A stretch of 26,357 bases of DNA from Alphaproteobacteria bacterium UBA2966 (GCA_002348365.1 DEBC01000121.1:28426-54782); one strand, 5' to 3'; shown: positions 14,841 to 22,319, counted from the first letter of the stretch. The notes: generated by a model from the sequence alone, not told the origin. Program-made: numbers and translations.

Positions 14841-14893
14841 GTCAACATTATTGACCTAAACGAAACTCTACCATAACCCTTGTTCAGAACCAA
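14841..14893 (-). promoter_or_regulatory. Candidate promoter and operator of the Rieske gene
   Basis: On the minus strand, TTGGTT (14893-14888) and TAGAGT (14870-14865) are separated by 17 bases, an acceptable sigma-70 arrangement. Just downstream, GTCAATAATGTTGAC (14855-14841) is an inverted repeat with 5-bp arms (GTCAA/TTGAC) and a 5-base centre, placed near the expected transcription start where a repressor could bind. Confidence 0.4.
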
Positions 14894-14916
14894 TCCTAAT
14901 AACAACTTCTCCCTGA

Positions 14917-14941
14917 ATTACGCGTCAATTATTACGCGTCA
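14917..14941. repeat. 11-bp direct repeat over the BCCP2 stop codon
   Basis: ATTACGCGTCA occurs at 14917-14927 and again at 14931-14941, three bases apart. The second copy includes the last sense codons and stop of the second BCCP gene; the first duplicates them just downstream. It looks like a small tandem duplication and has no evident function. Confidence 0.6.
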
Positions 14942-15423
14942 GGTTCGATCCATATCAAGGGCTGACCCGCTTCTACCTGCGCGCCGTTTTCCGCACAAAT
15001 ATCAGCGATGGTACCCTTGGTCCCGGCAGAAATCGAATTGAACAATTTCATCACGTCGACCAGACAGACCGTGTCGTGATCTTCGACTTTGCTGCCCACC
15101 TCGACGAACGGCGGTGCGTCGGGTGAGGGCGCCCGGTAGAAGGTTCCCGTCATCGGTGAGTCCACACTGATCAACCCCTCTTTCGGTGGCGAGAAGGTAG
15201 TTCTGGGTGCCGTGGTTGGGGTTTCCTGTTCTTTGGGGGTAGAAGCTGGTTCGCTGACAGTATTCACAGGGGCCTGACTCGTGGATGACGCCGTCGCAGA
15301 CTCGCCAGCCGTTGAAGTGTCGACTTCGAGTCGGACGTCGTTCTGCTCATAGCGAAATCGCTGGTACCCCAACTCGTCCAGCGTTCGCAGTATCTCCACG
15401 ATTTCCCGTGCTGATAACGGCAT
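14932..15423 (-). CDS. Second biotin carboxyl carrier protein (BCCP2)
   Basis: A 163-residue BCCP. The N-terminal piece (AREIVEILRTLDELGYQRFRYEQNDVRLEV, about 5-34, interrupted here only for reading) resembles the AccB N-domain. It is followed by a Ser/Thr/Pro-rich linker (about 36-80) and the biotinyl domain (about 84-161) with SPMTGTFYRAPSPDAPPFVEVG and VMKLFN. Lys126 is the biotinylation site. It is the last gene of operon C, and its ATG overlaps the stop of the 57-aa gene (TGATG). CT3, four genes upstream in the same transcript, is the probable partner. It resembles BCCP1 of operon A in the biotinyl domain while the linkers differ. Confidence 0.9.
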   Translation of the reverse strand: MPLSAREIVEILRTLDELGYQRFRYEQNDVRLEVDTSTAGESATASSTSQAPVNTVSEPASTPKEQETPTTAPRTTFSPPKEGLISVDSPMTGTFYRAPSPDAPPFVEVGSKVEDHDTVCLVDVMKLFNSISAGTKGTIADICAENGAQVEAGQPLIWIEPDA

Positions 15424-15596
15424 CAGGAGTCCTCCGGGGGGGCGGAGCCGTCGATCAAGGTAAGTTCAGCCGTCGTCTTTTCGACGTGAACCTCCATGTC
15501 TCCCTGAGCGAAGGACAGCTTGCCTCCCTGCGGCCCGTCTATGAGCGCGAGAATTGTCGCGACATCCTGGAATGTGAGTGGTGTGTCGTCGGCCAT
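15423..15596 (-). CDS. Stand-alone BCCP N-domain-like small protein (57 aa)
   Basis: A 57-residue protein from ATG 15596, with GGGGGA about 8 bases upstream. It reads FQDVATILALIDGPQGGKLSF followed by GDMEVHVEK, which lines up with the N-terminal domain of BCCP1 (DVLDILDIVDGISEGGELTV, then GDFHLHFVKD). It stops before any linker or biotinyl domain. It starts 4 bases after the acyl-CoA synthetase stop and its TGA overlaps the BCCP2 ATG, so three genes are translationally linked. It may be an assembly or docking subunit of the carboxyltransferase complex (inference). A leftover of a duplicated BCCP is the alternative, but the good start and tight coupling argue that it is made. Confidence 0.75.
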   Translation of the reverse strand: MADDTPLTFQDVATILALIDGPQGGKLSFAQGDMEVHVEKTTAELTLIDGSAPPEDS

Positions 15597-15600
15597 GCGA

Positions 15601-17709
15601 TTAATCCCCCACCGTGAACTTGTAGTCGACAGCGACACAGCCGTCGCCGTCTCCTAGTACGGCGACCGGATTGAGATCGAGCTCCGCGATTTCCGGACGG
15701 TCGGCGGCAAGCCAGGACACGCGCGCGATGGTCGATGCCAGGGCTTTGAGATCCAGTGGGCCACTCCCGCGGAAGCCCTTGAACAGTGGCCCGAGAACCG
15801 ACTCATCGAGAAGACGGTAGGCGACGGCTTCACTGACCGGGCAAGGCAACATGTTCACGTCACCGATGAGTTCGACCAGCGTTCCGCCTGGACCGAAAAC
15901 GATCATGGGACCGAAAACGGGATCGCGCTTGACGCCGATGAGAACCTCAAGCCTTCCATTTACCATCTCCTGTACCAGCACGCCTTCGATCCGGGCATCG
16001 GGGTGGTGCCGGCGCGCATTGTTGTTGACGGTGTCGCAGGCCACGGCAAGTTCATCCTCACCTAGAACGTCTGTGACGACCCCGCCGATCTCAGTGCGAT
16101 GGGCGATATCCGGCGAGGCGATCTTGACTGCCACGGCGCTGTCCAGTGCCGCCCGGAATTCCTCAGCTTCATCGATCGTTGCGGCGACCATTTCACGCGG
16201 CAAACGAACTCCATACGCCTCAAGTACGGCCTTCTGATTTTCCACGTTACCGAGCGGTGCTTCCCCTGCGACGCCGGGTTCCACGTCCCTTGACGGTCGT
16301 GGATCAGCAAGCAGAACACGGCGACGATCGTCATAGAGGAGGCGGGCCGCGATATTGCGTGCGGCCCGTGCCGGATCGCTGAACACCGGGAATGGCGCCT
16401 TGCGGATCGCCTCCATCGCATTTTCATGCGGTGCGACCCAGGACACGGCGAAGGGCTTGTCCACGTCGGCGTGGAGTTTGGTCAGCTCCTCGATCAGCTC
16501 CAGGCCGTTCCGCCATATCAGTTTCACGGACAATACCGCTGCGTCGTAATGATCGCTGGTAAGAAAGATTCGAAGACATTCCGCCAGAATGTCGGGGCGA
16601 AATACCATGGGCCCGGTGGCATCGAGCGGGTTGTTGAAGCCAGCGTAGTCGGGAAGGATTTCGGCTACCTTGGCCCGCAACTCTTCCGGTAATGCTGCGA
16701 CATCGAGGCCGGCCTCCGTCGCCGCGTCGGCGGCCAAAACACCAGCGCCACCTGAATGGGAGACGAGCGCAATGCGCTTCCCGTGAGATGCCGGCGTCTT
16801 GTTGAACACCTTCATGAAGTCGATGAACTGATCACCGTCTGCTGCGCGCAGAACGCCACTCGAATCGAACACGGCCTGGGCCACGGCGTCCGAGCCGACC
16901 AATGCCCCCGTATGCGACTGGGCGGCAATGGCACCGGCGTCCGACTTTCCGACCTTGAGGACGATCAGTGGCTTGCCCGCCTCCAGGGCCGCCCGGGAGA
17001 CGTCGATAAATCCTTCACCCTTGCGGATGCTCTCGACGTACCCACCGATGATTCCGACCTGTCCATCGTCGACCAGGTATCTGGCGTAATCCGAGAATTC
17101 CAGGTCCGCCTCGTTGCCAGAGCTAACGAAGTGTCCGGTGCCGATGCCCTGTCGTTCGGCCTCGGTGAGAATTGCCGCGCCGACGGCGCCGCTCTGACTG
17201 GCGAGCGCCACATTGCCCGGTTCGACATCCTTGCGATCCAGGAGTTGGGTGATGGATGGAACCGCGCCGTTCCACAGATTGATCGATCCGACCGAGTTTG
17301 GACCGACGGCCCGACCACCCTTGCTGCGGATCAGGTCCATCAATTCACGTTCGAGGCGTTTTCCTTCCTCCCCAAGCTCGCCGAAGCCGGACGTGATGAT
17401 GAGGAAACACTTCACGTGACCCGGTTCAAGGGCTTCAACGGTCTGCCTTACGATCTTGGCCGGCACCGAGAGCACCGCCAGGTCGACGGAATCCGGAATG
17501 TCGGCCAAAGAGGGGAAACAGGTCAGACCATTCACCGACTCGTACTTCGGATTTACGGGATAGACGGTGCCGCTGAATTCATGTAGTTCGAGGAACCGCA
17601 TGATCAGTCCACCACCCATGCGACTGGCGTCTTCGGACGCACCCACGATCGCGATCGATTTCGGCTCGAAGAGTGCCTCGAGCGCCTGATTTTCCGTCTT
17701 CGTGCTCAT
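15601..17709 (-). CDS. ADP-forming acyl-CoA synthetase (acetate-CoA ligase family, fused subunits)
   Basis: A 702-residue NDP-forming acyl-CoA synthetase. The CoA-binding domain is N-terminal (FEPKSIAIVGAS, residues 14-25, then GTVYPVNPKY). Next come the ligase-CoA domains with VGPNSVGSIN, SQSGAVG and the phospho-histidine segment SHTGALVG (His266). The C-terminal ATP-grasp half contains RTEIGGVVTDV, GVLVQEMVNGRLEVLIGVK, FGPGGTLVELIGDV and LDLNPVAV. The enzyme makes or uses an acyl-CoA with ATP/ADP and phosphate in the cytoplasm; the acid is unknown. Its ATG overlaps the CT3 stop (ATGA), and the 57-aa gene follows after 4 bases. The coupling suggests its acyl-CoA is linked to the CT3 reaction (inference). 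Confidence 0.92.
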   Translation of the reverse strand: MSTKTENQALEALFEPKSIAIVGASEDASRMGGGLIMRFLELHEFSGTVYPVNPKYESVNGLTCFPSLADIPDSVDLAVLSVPAKIVRQTVEALEPGHVKCFLIITSGFGELGEEGKRLERELMDLIRSKGGRAVGPNSVGSINLWNGAVPSITQLLDRKDVEPGNVALASQSGAVGAAILTEAERQGIGTGHFVSSGNEADLEFSDYARYLVDDGQVGIIGGYVESIRKGEGFIDVSRAALEAGKPLIVLKVGKSDAGAIAAQSHTGALVGSDAVAQAVFDSSGVLRAADGDQFIDFMKVFNKTPASHGKRIALVSHSGGAGVLAADAATEAGLDVAALPEELRAKVAEILPDYAGFNNPLDATGPMVFRPDILAECLRIFLTSDHYDAAVLSVKLIWRNGLELIEELTKLHADVDKPFAVSWVAPHENAMEAIRKAPFPVFSDPARAARNIAARLLYDDRRRVLLADPRPSRDVEPGVAGEAPLGNVENQKAVLEAYGVRLPREMVAATIDEAEEFRAALDSAVAVKIASPDIAHRTEIGGVVTDVLGEDELAVACDTVNNNARRHHPDARIEGVLVQEMVNGRLEVLIGVKRDPVFGPMIVFGPGGTLVELIGDVNMLPCPVSEAVAYRLLDESVLGPLFKGFRGSGPLDLKALASTIARVSWLAADRPEIAELDLNPVAVLGDGDGCVAVDYKFTVGD

Positions 17710-19211
17710 TCTGCGGCCACCGCCTCCGACGCAGGTCCTTCCAACTCGAACGAGAAATCGCCCTTTTTTACGCTCACGTATTTCAGGGTCGGGCGTTTCT
17801 CCACTTCAGCCATGAGCTGTTTGAGTGGTGTGAGCGCCGACAACGGGTAGTCTGTCCTCCGGCCCGGGGCGTCGCGGACGGCGTAAAGTTCATCCAGCAC
17901 GGCGGGCTGATAGAACGCGGCCAACAGCAGGTCGTCGTCAGACTTGAACGGCCCACGCTCCTTCTTCAATCGTGGAATCGCAGGTCCAACGAGTTCACCA
18001 GCGCGCTGGGTAATGGGCTCTTTTATGCCCAAGTGCTCCGCGGATTTTTCAATGATTTCGGGCAATATCGGCCCGACCGGCTTGCCGTAGTAACCCATCG
18101 CATAGCGCGCAATCTCATCCGGGATGGTCTTGTAGCGTTCGCCCTGTGCGACGTTGATCACCGATTGCGTGACCGTGTACTGCGCAAAGGGACTGACCAC
18201 GACCGGGTAACCGAGGTCCTGGCGTACTTGCACTGCTTCCACGAGGACTTGCTCGAACCTGTCGCTCATCCCGATATCAGCGAGCTGAGAGTGCAGGTTG
18301 GAGATCATCCCGCCTGGAATCTGATGCTCGTACAGCTTGGGGTCATATCGATTGTGGACACCCAACGGCTTGTCATAGCGCTCAGCGAGTGCCCTGAAGT
18401 AATCAGCCATCTCGGCGAGATCGTCGAGGTTGAGCTTGATCCCATACCCCTGATCGCCGAGGTGCTGGACGAAGTACTCGGTGGGCGGCAACGAATCTGA
18501 TCCGGCCATGGGGCTGATCGCCGTGTGCAGCACGTCGACGCCGAGGGGAACCGCCTCCAGATAGCAGAGTTCCGCGAGACCGCCCCGACAGTGAGAGTGA
18601 AGCTCCAAAGGCATGTCGGGGCCAATGGCATTGCGAATCGCCGGGACCAGCGTCCGAATGCGGTCCGGTGTCAGCAGTCCGCTGGCGTCCTTGATGATGA
18701 AGGCATCGACGCCGTGACCCACGACTTGCGTCGCGATACCCGCATAGAACTCGTCCGTATGCACCGGACTGAGCGCATAGGCGAAACCCGCGCAGCAGTA
18801 GAGCCCAATTTCCTTGGTCGCCTTGATGGCGAGTTCGATGTTCCGGACATCGCCCAACGTGTCATAGAACGTATGACGGTGCATGCCATTGGCTGCCATG
18901 CGCCGAATCGTCAGGTCCACGATATCGTCGGGAAAGAAATCGAACGTGAACAGGCTTTGGCCGCGAGTCCAGATGTTCAGAGGGGTTCGTGAACAGCGCT
19001 CCGCCATCAGGCGCATACGTTCCCATGGATCTTCCTGCAGGTAGCGAACGCAGACGTCGAAGATCGCCCCGCCCTCGAGATCGATCCAGTCGAATCCCAT
19101 TTCATCCATGCGCGCCGCATAGGGCATGATCATCTCGTTGGTGATTCGTGTCGCCCACAGCGACTGAGGAGCGTCACGTACCGAGACGTCGACAAATTTG
19201 ACCTCTTTCAT
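17706..19211 (-). CDS. Biotin-dependent carboxyltransferase subunit CT3 (PycB/OadA/5S-like)
   Basis: A 501-residue carboxyltransferase without a biotinyl domain, paralogous to CT1 and CT2. Features: VRDAPQSLWATRI (11-23; the usual DAHQ is DAPQ), GGAIFDVCVRYL (47-58) with Arg56 at the 2-oxo-acid carboxylate position, FIIKDASGLL (171-180) with Lys174, LHSHC (204-208) with His205 and His207, and HQIPGGMISNL. The kept arginine points to pyruvate, oxaloacetate or another 2-oxo acid. It is the first gene of operon C, followed by the acyl-CoA synthetase, the N-domain-like protein and BCCP2. A 14-bp palindrome (TCTTTCATGAAAGA, 19204-19217) spans the start codon. ATG start with CCGGAG upstream. Confidence 0.9.
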   Translation of the reverse strand: MKEVKFVDVSVRDAPQSLWATRITNEMIMPYAARMDEMGFDWIDLEGGAIFDVCVRYLQEDPWERMRLMAERCSRTPLNIWTRGQSLFTFDFFPDDIVDLTIRRMAANGMHRHTFYDTLGDVRNIELAIKATKEIGLYCCAGFAYALSPVHTDEFYAGIATQVVGHGVDAFIIKDASGLLTPDRIRTLVPAIRNAIGPDMPLELHSHCRGGLAELCYLEAVPLGVDVLHTAISPMAGSDSLPPTEYFVQHLGDQGYGIKLNLDDLAEMADYFRALAERYDKPLGVHNRYDPKLYEHQIPGGMISNLHSQLADIGMSDRFEQVLVEAVQVRQDLGYPVVVSPFAQYTVTQSVINVAQGERYKTIPDEIARYAMGYYGKPVGPILPEIIEKSAEHLGIKEPITQRAGELVGPAIPRLKKERGPFKSDDDLLLAAFYQPAVLDELYAVRDAPGRRTDYPLSALTPLKQLMAEVEKRPTLKYVSVKKGDFSFELEGPASEAVAAE

Positions 19212-19306
19212 GAAAGAACTCCGGTTTCCCGTGTTGACCGGCTGAATGACAACGGACGGAATTTAGCGAGTTGCAACCGTTTCGTCACGAAGCCCCGGGA
19301 GCGAAA

Positions 19307-20119
19307 CTATTCTGAACTACCGAGAATGGCATTGTCCGCGACCTCGTGGAGGTCGCCCTCATAGTCATAGTTCACGTATGGCGTCATGTGCTCGCGTTTG
19401 ACCTCTGAAGCGATGGGCAGATTGTCCGAACGGTTGTAAATAAACATCAGATACATGCGATCGACGTCCGAGTGGTTCTCTTCCGAGCCGTGCATGATCT
19501 CAGGCGCGAAGAGAACGATGTCCCCGGGTTGACCCTCTATGAATACGGGATCCGTCTCCGATAGGACTTTGCTTACGTAAGACTCCGGCGCGTTGTAAGA
19601 CTGGTATCCAACCGACTCCGTATCGAAGAAAAGGTCGCCAACTCCGTGGCGGTGAGATCCAGGTGCCACCTGAAGAGCTCCGTTCTCCGGCGTCGACTCG
19701 GTCAGGAGGACGCTGACGGTGATCATGTCGTTGATCGATCCACGTTGGACGCCATCGTTGATCCAGTTGGCGAAATCCGTGTGCCAGGGATAGCCCTCAC
19801 CCAAGCGTCCCATTTTTGCGTTGATCCGGGTTTGGAACAGATAGACCTTGTCACCCAGCAACTGATGGACAGGACCGAGGATCCGCGGGACTCGTACGGC
19901 GGCCGCCACGGCATCCGAGTCAAGGTCGATTCCGAAACTGACACGCGTCGAATCGCTGTTCAGCTCGGAAATGTTTCCATCCGAATGTGCCCGATCAGAA
20001 GAGACGATCGCGTAACAGTCGGAGCGCAGAACCGACATTTCCTCCGGCGTGAAAACGTTCGGGATCTTGAGGTAACCATCCTCAAGATAGGAGTCGAGCT
20101 GTTCCTGCGAGAGTTTCAT
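19307..20119 (-). CDS. Phytanoyl-CoA dioxygenase (PhyH) family, Fe(II)/2-oxoglutarate-dependent
   Basis: A 270-residue PhyH-family protein. The N-terminus (LSQEQLDSYLEDGYLKIPNVF, read across about residues 3-23) is typical. The iron-binding facial triad is His113 and Asp115 (PWHTDFANWI) and His210 (PEIMHGSEENHS), followed by an arginine (Arg221 or Arg230) that could bind 2-oxoglutarate. NGALQVAPGSHRHG (146-159) is also a family hallmark. Members hydroxylate at an aliphatic carbon, for example alpha to a CoA thioester or in ectoine; the substrate here is unknown. It is a single gene, divergent from the 3-hydroxybutyrate dehydrogenase-like gene across a 176-base spacer. ATG start with CTGAGGACGG upstream. 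Confidence 0.9.
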   Translation of the reverse strand: MKLSQEQLDSYLEDGYLKIPNVFTPEEMSVLRSDCYAIVSSDRAHSDGNISELNSDSTRVSFGIDLDSDAVAAAVRVPRILGPVHQLLGDKVYLFQTRINAKMGRLGEGYPWHTDFANWINDGVQRGSINDMITVSVLLTESTPENGALQVAPGSHRHGVGDLFFDTESVGYQSYNAPESYVSKVLSETDPVFIEGQPGDIVLFAPEIMHGSEENHSDVDRMYLMFIYNRSDNLPIASEVKREHMTPYVNYDYEGDLHEVADNAILGSSE

Positions 20120-20295
20120 CGATGACCGTCCTCAGCGTTCGGTACGTCACGAATTCCAGATCGGCAACAATTTAGCATGCTCGAGACTCAATCAGTGTTT
20201 TGCAAATTCGTGCGCCTTCAACACAGGTGTCGTGGTCTGATGTTTGTCACTATGATGGGCACATAAAAATAAGGGCGCTGAGTGGGGAGGACGCC

Positions 20296-21078
20296 ATGCT
20301 GCAAGGGAGGGCTGCGCTCGTCACGGGATCGACGAGCGGCATTGGACTCGCAATCGCCGAGGCACTGGCTGGCGAGGGCAGCCAGGTCATGATGAATGGC
20401 TTCGGTGATGCTGACGAGATCGAAGAAATGCGGTCCTCGATGGCGAAGCGCCACAACGTCGAAGTCCAGTATTCCGGCGCAGATCTAACCGAATCCGATC
20501 AAATTGAAGGGCTTGTCGATGACGCGGTGTCGGCATTTGGATCGCTCGATATCCTCGTCAATTGCGCTGGAATCCAGATCATCGCTCCCATCGATGAATT
20601 TCCAATTGATGGCTGGGACGCCATGATCGCCATTCACTTATCGGCGACCTTTCATACGACCCGGCTGGTGCTCCCCCACATGAAGGAACGGCGCTGGGGC
20701 CGCATCGTGAACATGGGATCGGCCCATGGACTGGTTGCCTCGCCCTATAAGGCGCCCTACGTCGCGGCGAAACATGGTGTGGTCGGATTTACCAAAGCGA
20801 CCGCCATCGAAGCGGGTTCGTGGGAGATCACCTGCAACGCAATCTGCCCGGGTTTCGTGAAGACGCCCATGTATGACCTTCAAGCCGAAGGCCTGGCGGT
20901 GCAGGAAGGCCGGGATGTCGAAGAGTTCATTCAGGAGCAGGTGAGCACGCGTCATGCCCTGCCGCGCATCATCTCGGTGGAAGAAATCGCTGGTACCGTC
21001 CTTTACCTGTGTTCGGACGCCGGGCGATCGGTTACTGGCACGACGTTGTCCGTTGATGGGGGCTGGACCGCAACCTAG
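20296..21078 (+). CDS. bdhA: 3-hydroxybutyrate dehydrogenase-like SDR
   Basis: A 260-residue SDR closely matching bacterial D-3-hydroxybutyrate dehydrogenases. It has TGSTSGIGLAIA (10-21), AGIQIIAPIDEFP (91-103), SAHGLVASPYKAPYVAAKHG (142-161) and a final VTGTTLSVDGGWTA. Ser142, Tyr155 and Lys159 form the catalytic core. Odd point: the fourth catalytic residue is His114 (IAIHLS) where the family has asparagine (IAINLS). The start is ATG 20296 because GGGGAGG lies 5 bases upstream; an upstream in-frame ATG at 20200 would add 32 unrelated residues. The enzyme would oxidise 3-hydroxybutyrate, or a related hydroxy acid, with NAD. The symbol reflects family resemblance, not proven specificity. Confidence 0.85.
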   Translation: MLQGRAALVTGSTSGIGLAIAEALAGEGSQVMMNGFGDADEIEEMRSSMAKRHNVEVQYSGADLTESDQIEGLVDDAVSAFGSLDILVNCAGIQIIAPIDEFPIDGWDAMIAIHLSATFHTTRLVLPHMKERRWGRIVNMGSAHGLVASPYKAPYVAAKHGVVGFTKATAIEAGSWEITCNAICPGFVKTPMYDLQAEGLAVQEGRDVEEFIQEQVSTRHALPRIISVEEIAGTVLYLCSDAGRSVTGTTLSVDGGWTAT

Positions 21079-21087
21079 TGCAGAGGC

Positions 21088-21183
21088 CTACCAGTAGACG
21101 TTGATATGCCAGGCCGCGACGAGCACGGCCAGAACCAGCACGATGAAAGGCAGGTAGGGCAGCAGATGGTGGAAGGTCTTCAT
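21088..21183 (-). CDS. 31-residue single-pass membrane peptide
   Basis: ATG 21183 opens 31 codons. The peptide has a short polar start (MKTFHHLLPY), one strongly hydrophobic helix (LPFIVLVLAVLVAAW) and a short tail (HINVYW). It begins 8 bases after the stop of the TSUP transporter gene, and GTGAGG, overlapping that stop, is a good ribosome binding site about 7 bases before the ATG. The arrangement suggests it is translated with the transporter and may be an accessory subunit, in the manner of other one-helix transporter peptides (inference). I recognise no family. It is convergent with the 3-hydroxybutyrate dehydrogenase-like gene. Confidence 0.6.
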   Translation of the reverse strand: MKTFHHLLPYLPFIVLVLAVLVAAWHINVYW

Positions 21184-21191
21184 CGTGCGCC

Positions 21192-22319
21192 TCACAGTCT
21201 GAAGGGCAGTTCGAAGAACATGTCGACGACATAGAGTGCCCCCGCGATGCTGGTGATTGCTCCCAGCATCACCTTCAACGAATACTCCGGTACGAAACGT
21301 TGGGTTTTGGCGGCGATCCACGAGCCCAGAATGCCGCCGGCGGCGGCGAACAGGCCCCAGGCCCACTCGGGAGAGATGGAAATGCCAGTAAAGATCGGCA
21401 CGATGCCGCTGTAGGTAATCAGGGCGACAAGCGACAAGACGATAACGTAGGGGATCGTGGCGGCGACGACGACGTACATCGGTAGGCGATAAAGCGCCGC
21501 GAGGATGGGGACCAGGAGAAATCCCCCACCCACGCCAAGCGCCGATGAGATGATACCAACCCCGAATCCGATGATGAATAGCGCGCTCGGTCGCACCGTC
21601 CAGGTTTCACCCCAGAATGCGATCGTGATGTGGTCACCGGATTTGCTGACGGTCTCGATCGGTGTGCCGGACGGCACGCCGGCCGGCGCTCTTCCGGCAG
21701 CGCGCTGGGCCTGCGCCTGCGCCTTGAATCGGGCGTCGATACCTTCGCCTGAGTGACGCGACAGAAATCCGCGGGCCGCCGCGACACACAGATGGCCGCC
21801 GACGAATACTAAGGCTAGACCGACCGCGAACGTGAACGGCTTGACGTCGGACAACCACGTGAGGCGGACAAAGGGTCCGATCAATGCTCCCATCGCGCCG
21901 CCGACACAAACCCATAGCGCGAAATCGAGGTTCCACTGGCGATTTCGACGGAAGCCGAACAACGCGCCCAATGGATTGAAGAGAGTCAGAATCTGAGTTG
22001 TCGGTGACACGGCGGGGCTCGAGAACTGCAGAATCGACATCGTATAGGGCAGGGCGAAAATCCCCGATGCTTCGCCGACCAGCGCCAGCGTGTAGCCCGT
22101 CCAGGCACCCATCCACACGAGGTGCCAGATCGGTACCTGCACGCCAGCAATCGGAAACGCCACGTCGCCGCCGGGAAGTGTGCCGTGCTGCAGATAGGCG
22201 GACGCGATTCCAGCCGCGAACGTCAGCACGATCAGCGGCAGCTGTTCGACGAAGAATTCACGCTGGATCGAGATTTGAGGTCGATCCGGAACGCCGGAGG
22301 AACTGGGCTCAGAACTCAT
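21192..22319 (-). CDS. TSUP-family (TauE/SafE) membrane transporter
   Basis: A 375-residue membrane protein. After a soluble N-terminus of about 20 residues it shows two transporter halves separated by a long hydrophilic loop (about 178-235). The second half carries the TSUP hallmark GVGGGFLLVPIL in about residues 257-268; the first half has the related GEASGIFALPY (about 82-92). TSUP proteins export or import sulfite, sulfoacetate, taurine-derived or other small organic anions. It follows the GcvT-family gene by 34 bases and precedes a 31-residue membrane peptide, so it belongs to operon D. The large central loop is common in alphaproteobacterial members. Confidence 0.88.
   Translation of the reverse strand: MSSEPSSSGVPDRPQISIQREFFVEQLPLIVLTFAAGIASAYLQHGTLPGGDVAFPIAGVQVPIWHLVWMGAWTGYTLALVGEASGIFALPYTMSILQFSSPAVSPTTQILTLFNPLGALFGFRRNRQWNLDFALWVCVGGAMGALIGPFVRLTWLSDVKPFTFAVGLALVFVGGHLCVAAARGFLSRHSGEGIDARFKAQAQAQRAAGRAPAGVPSGTPIETVSKSGDHITIAFWGETWTVRPSALFIIGFGVGIISSALGVGGGFLLVPILAALYRLPMYVVVAATIPYVIVLSLVALITYSGIVPIFTGISISPEWAWGLFAAAGGILGSWIAAKTQRFVPEYSLKVMLGAITSIAGALYVVDMFFELPFRL

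Noticed and set aside
14088..14876. 262-codon plus-strand open frame opposite the Rieske oxygenase
   Set aside because: The minus strand carries all Rieske and iron-site ligands; the antisense frame has no family features.
16756..18500. Two long plus-strand open frames (276 and 275 codons) opposite the acyl-CoA synthetase and CT3
   Set aside because: Both mirror conserved enzyme sequence on the other strand and contain no coherent domain.
19204..19217. 14-bp palindrome over the CT3 start codon as an operator
   Set aside because: It is centred on the ATG itself and partly dictated by the start region; no second copy or promoter overlap supports a regulatory role.
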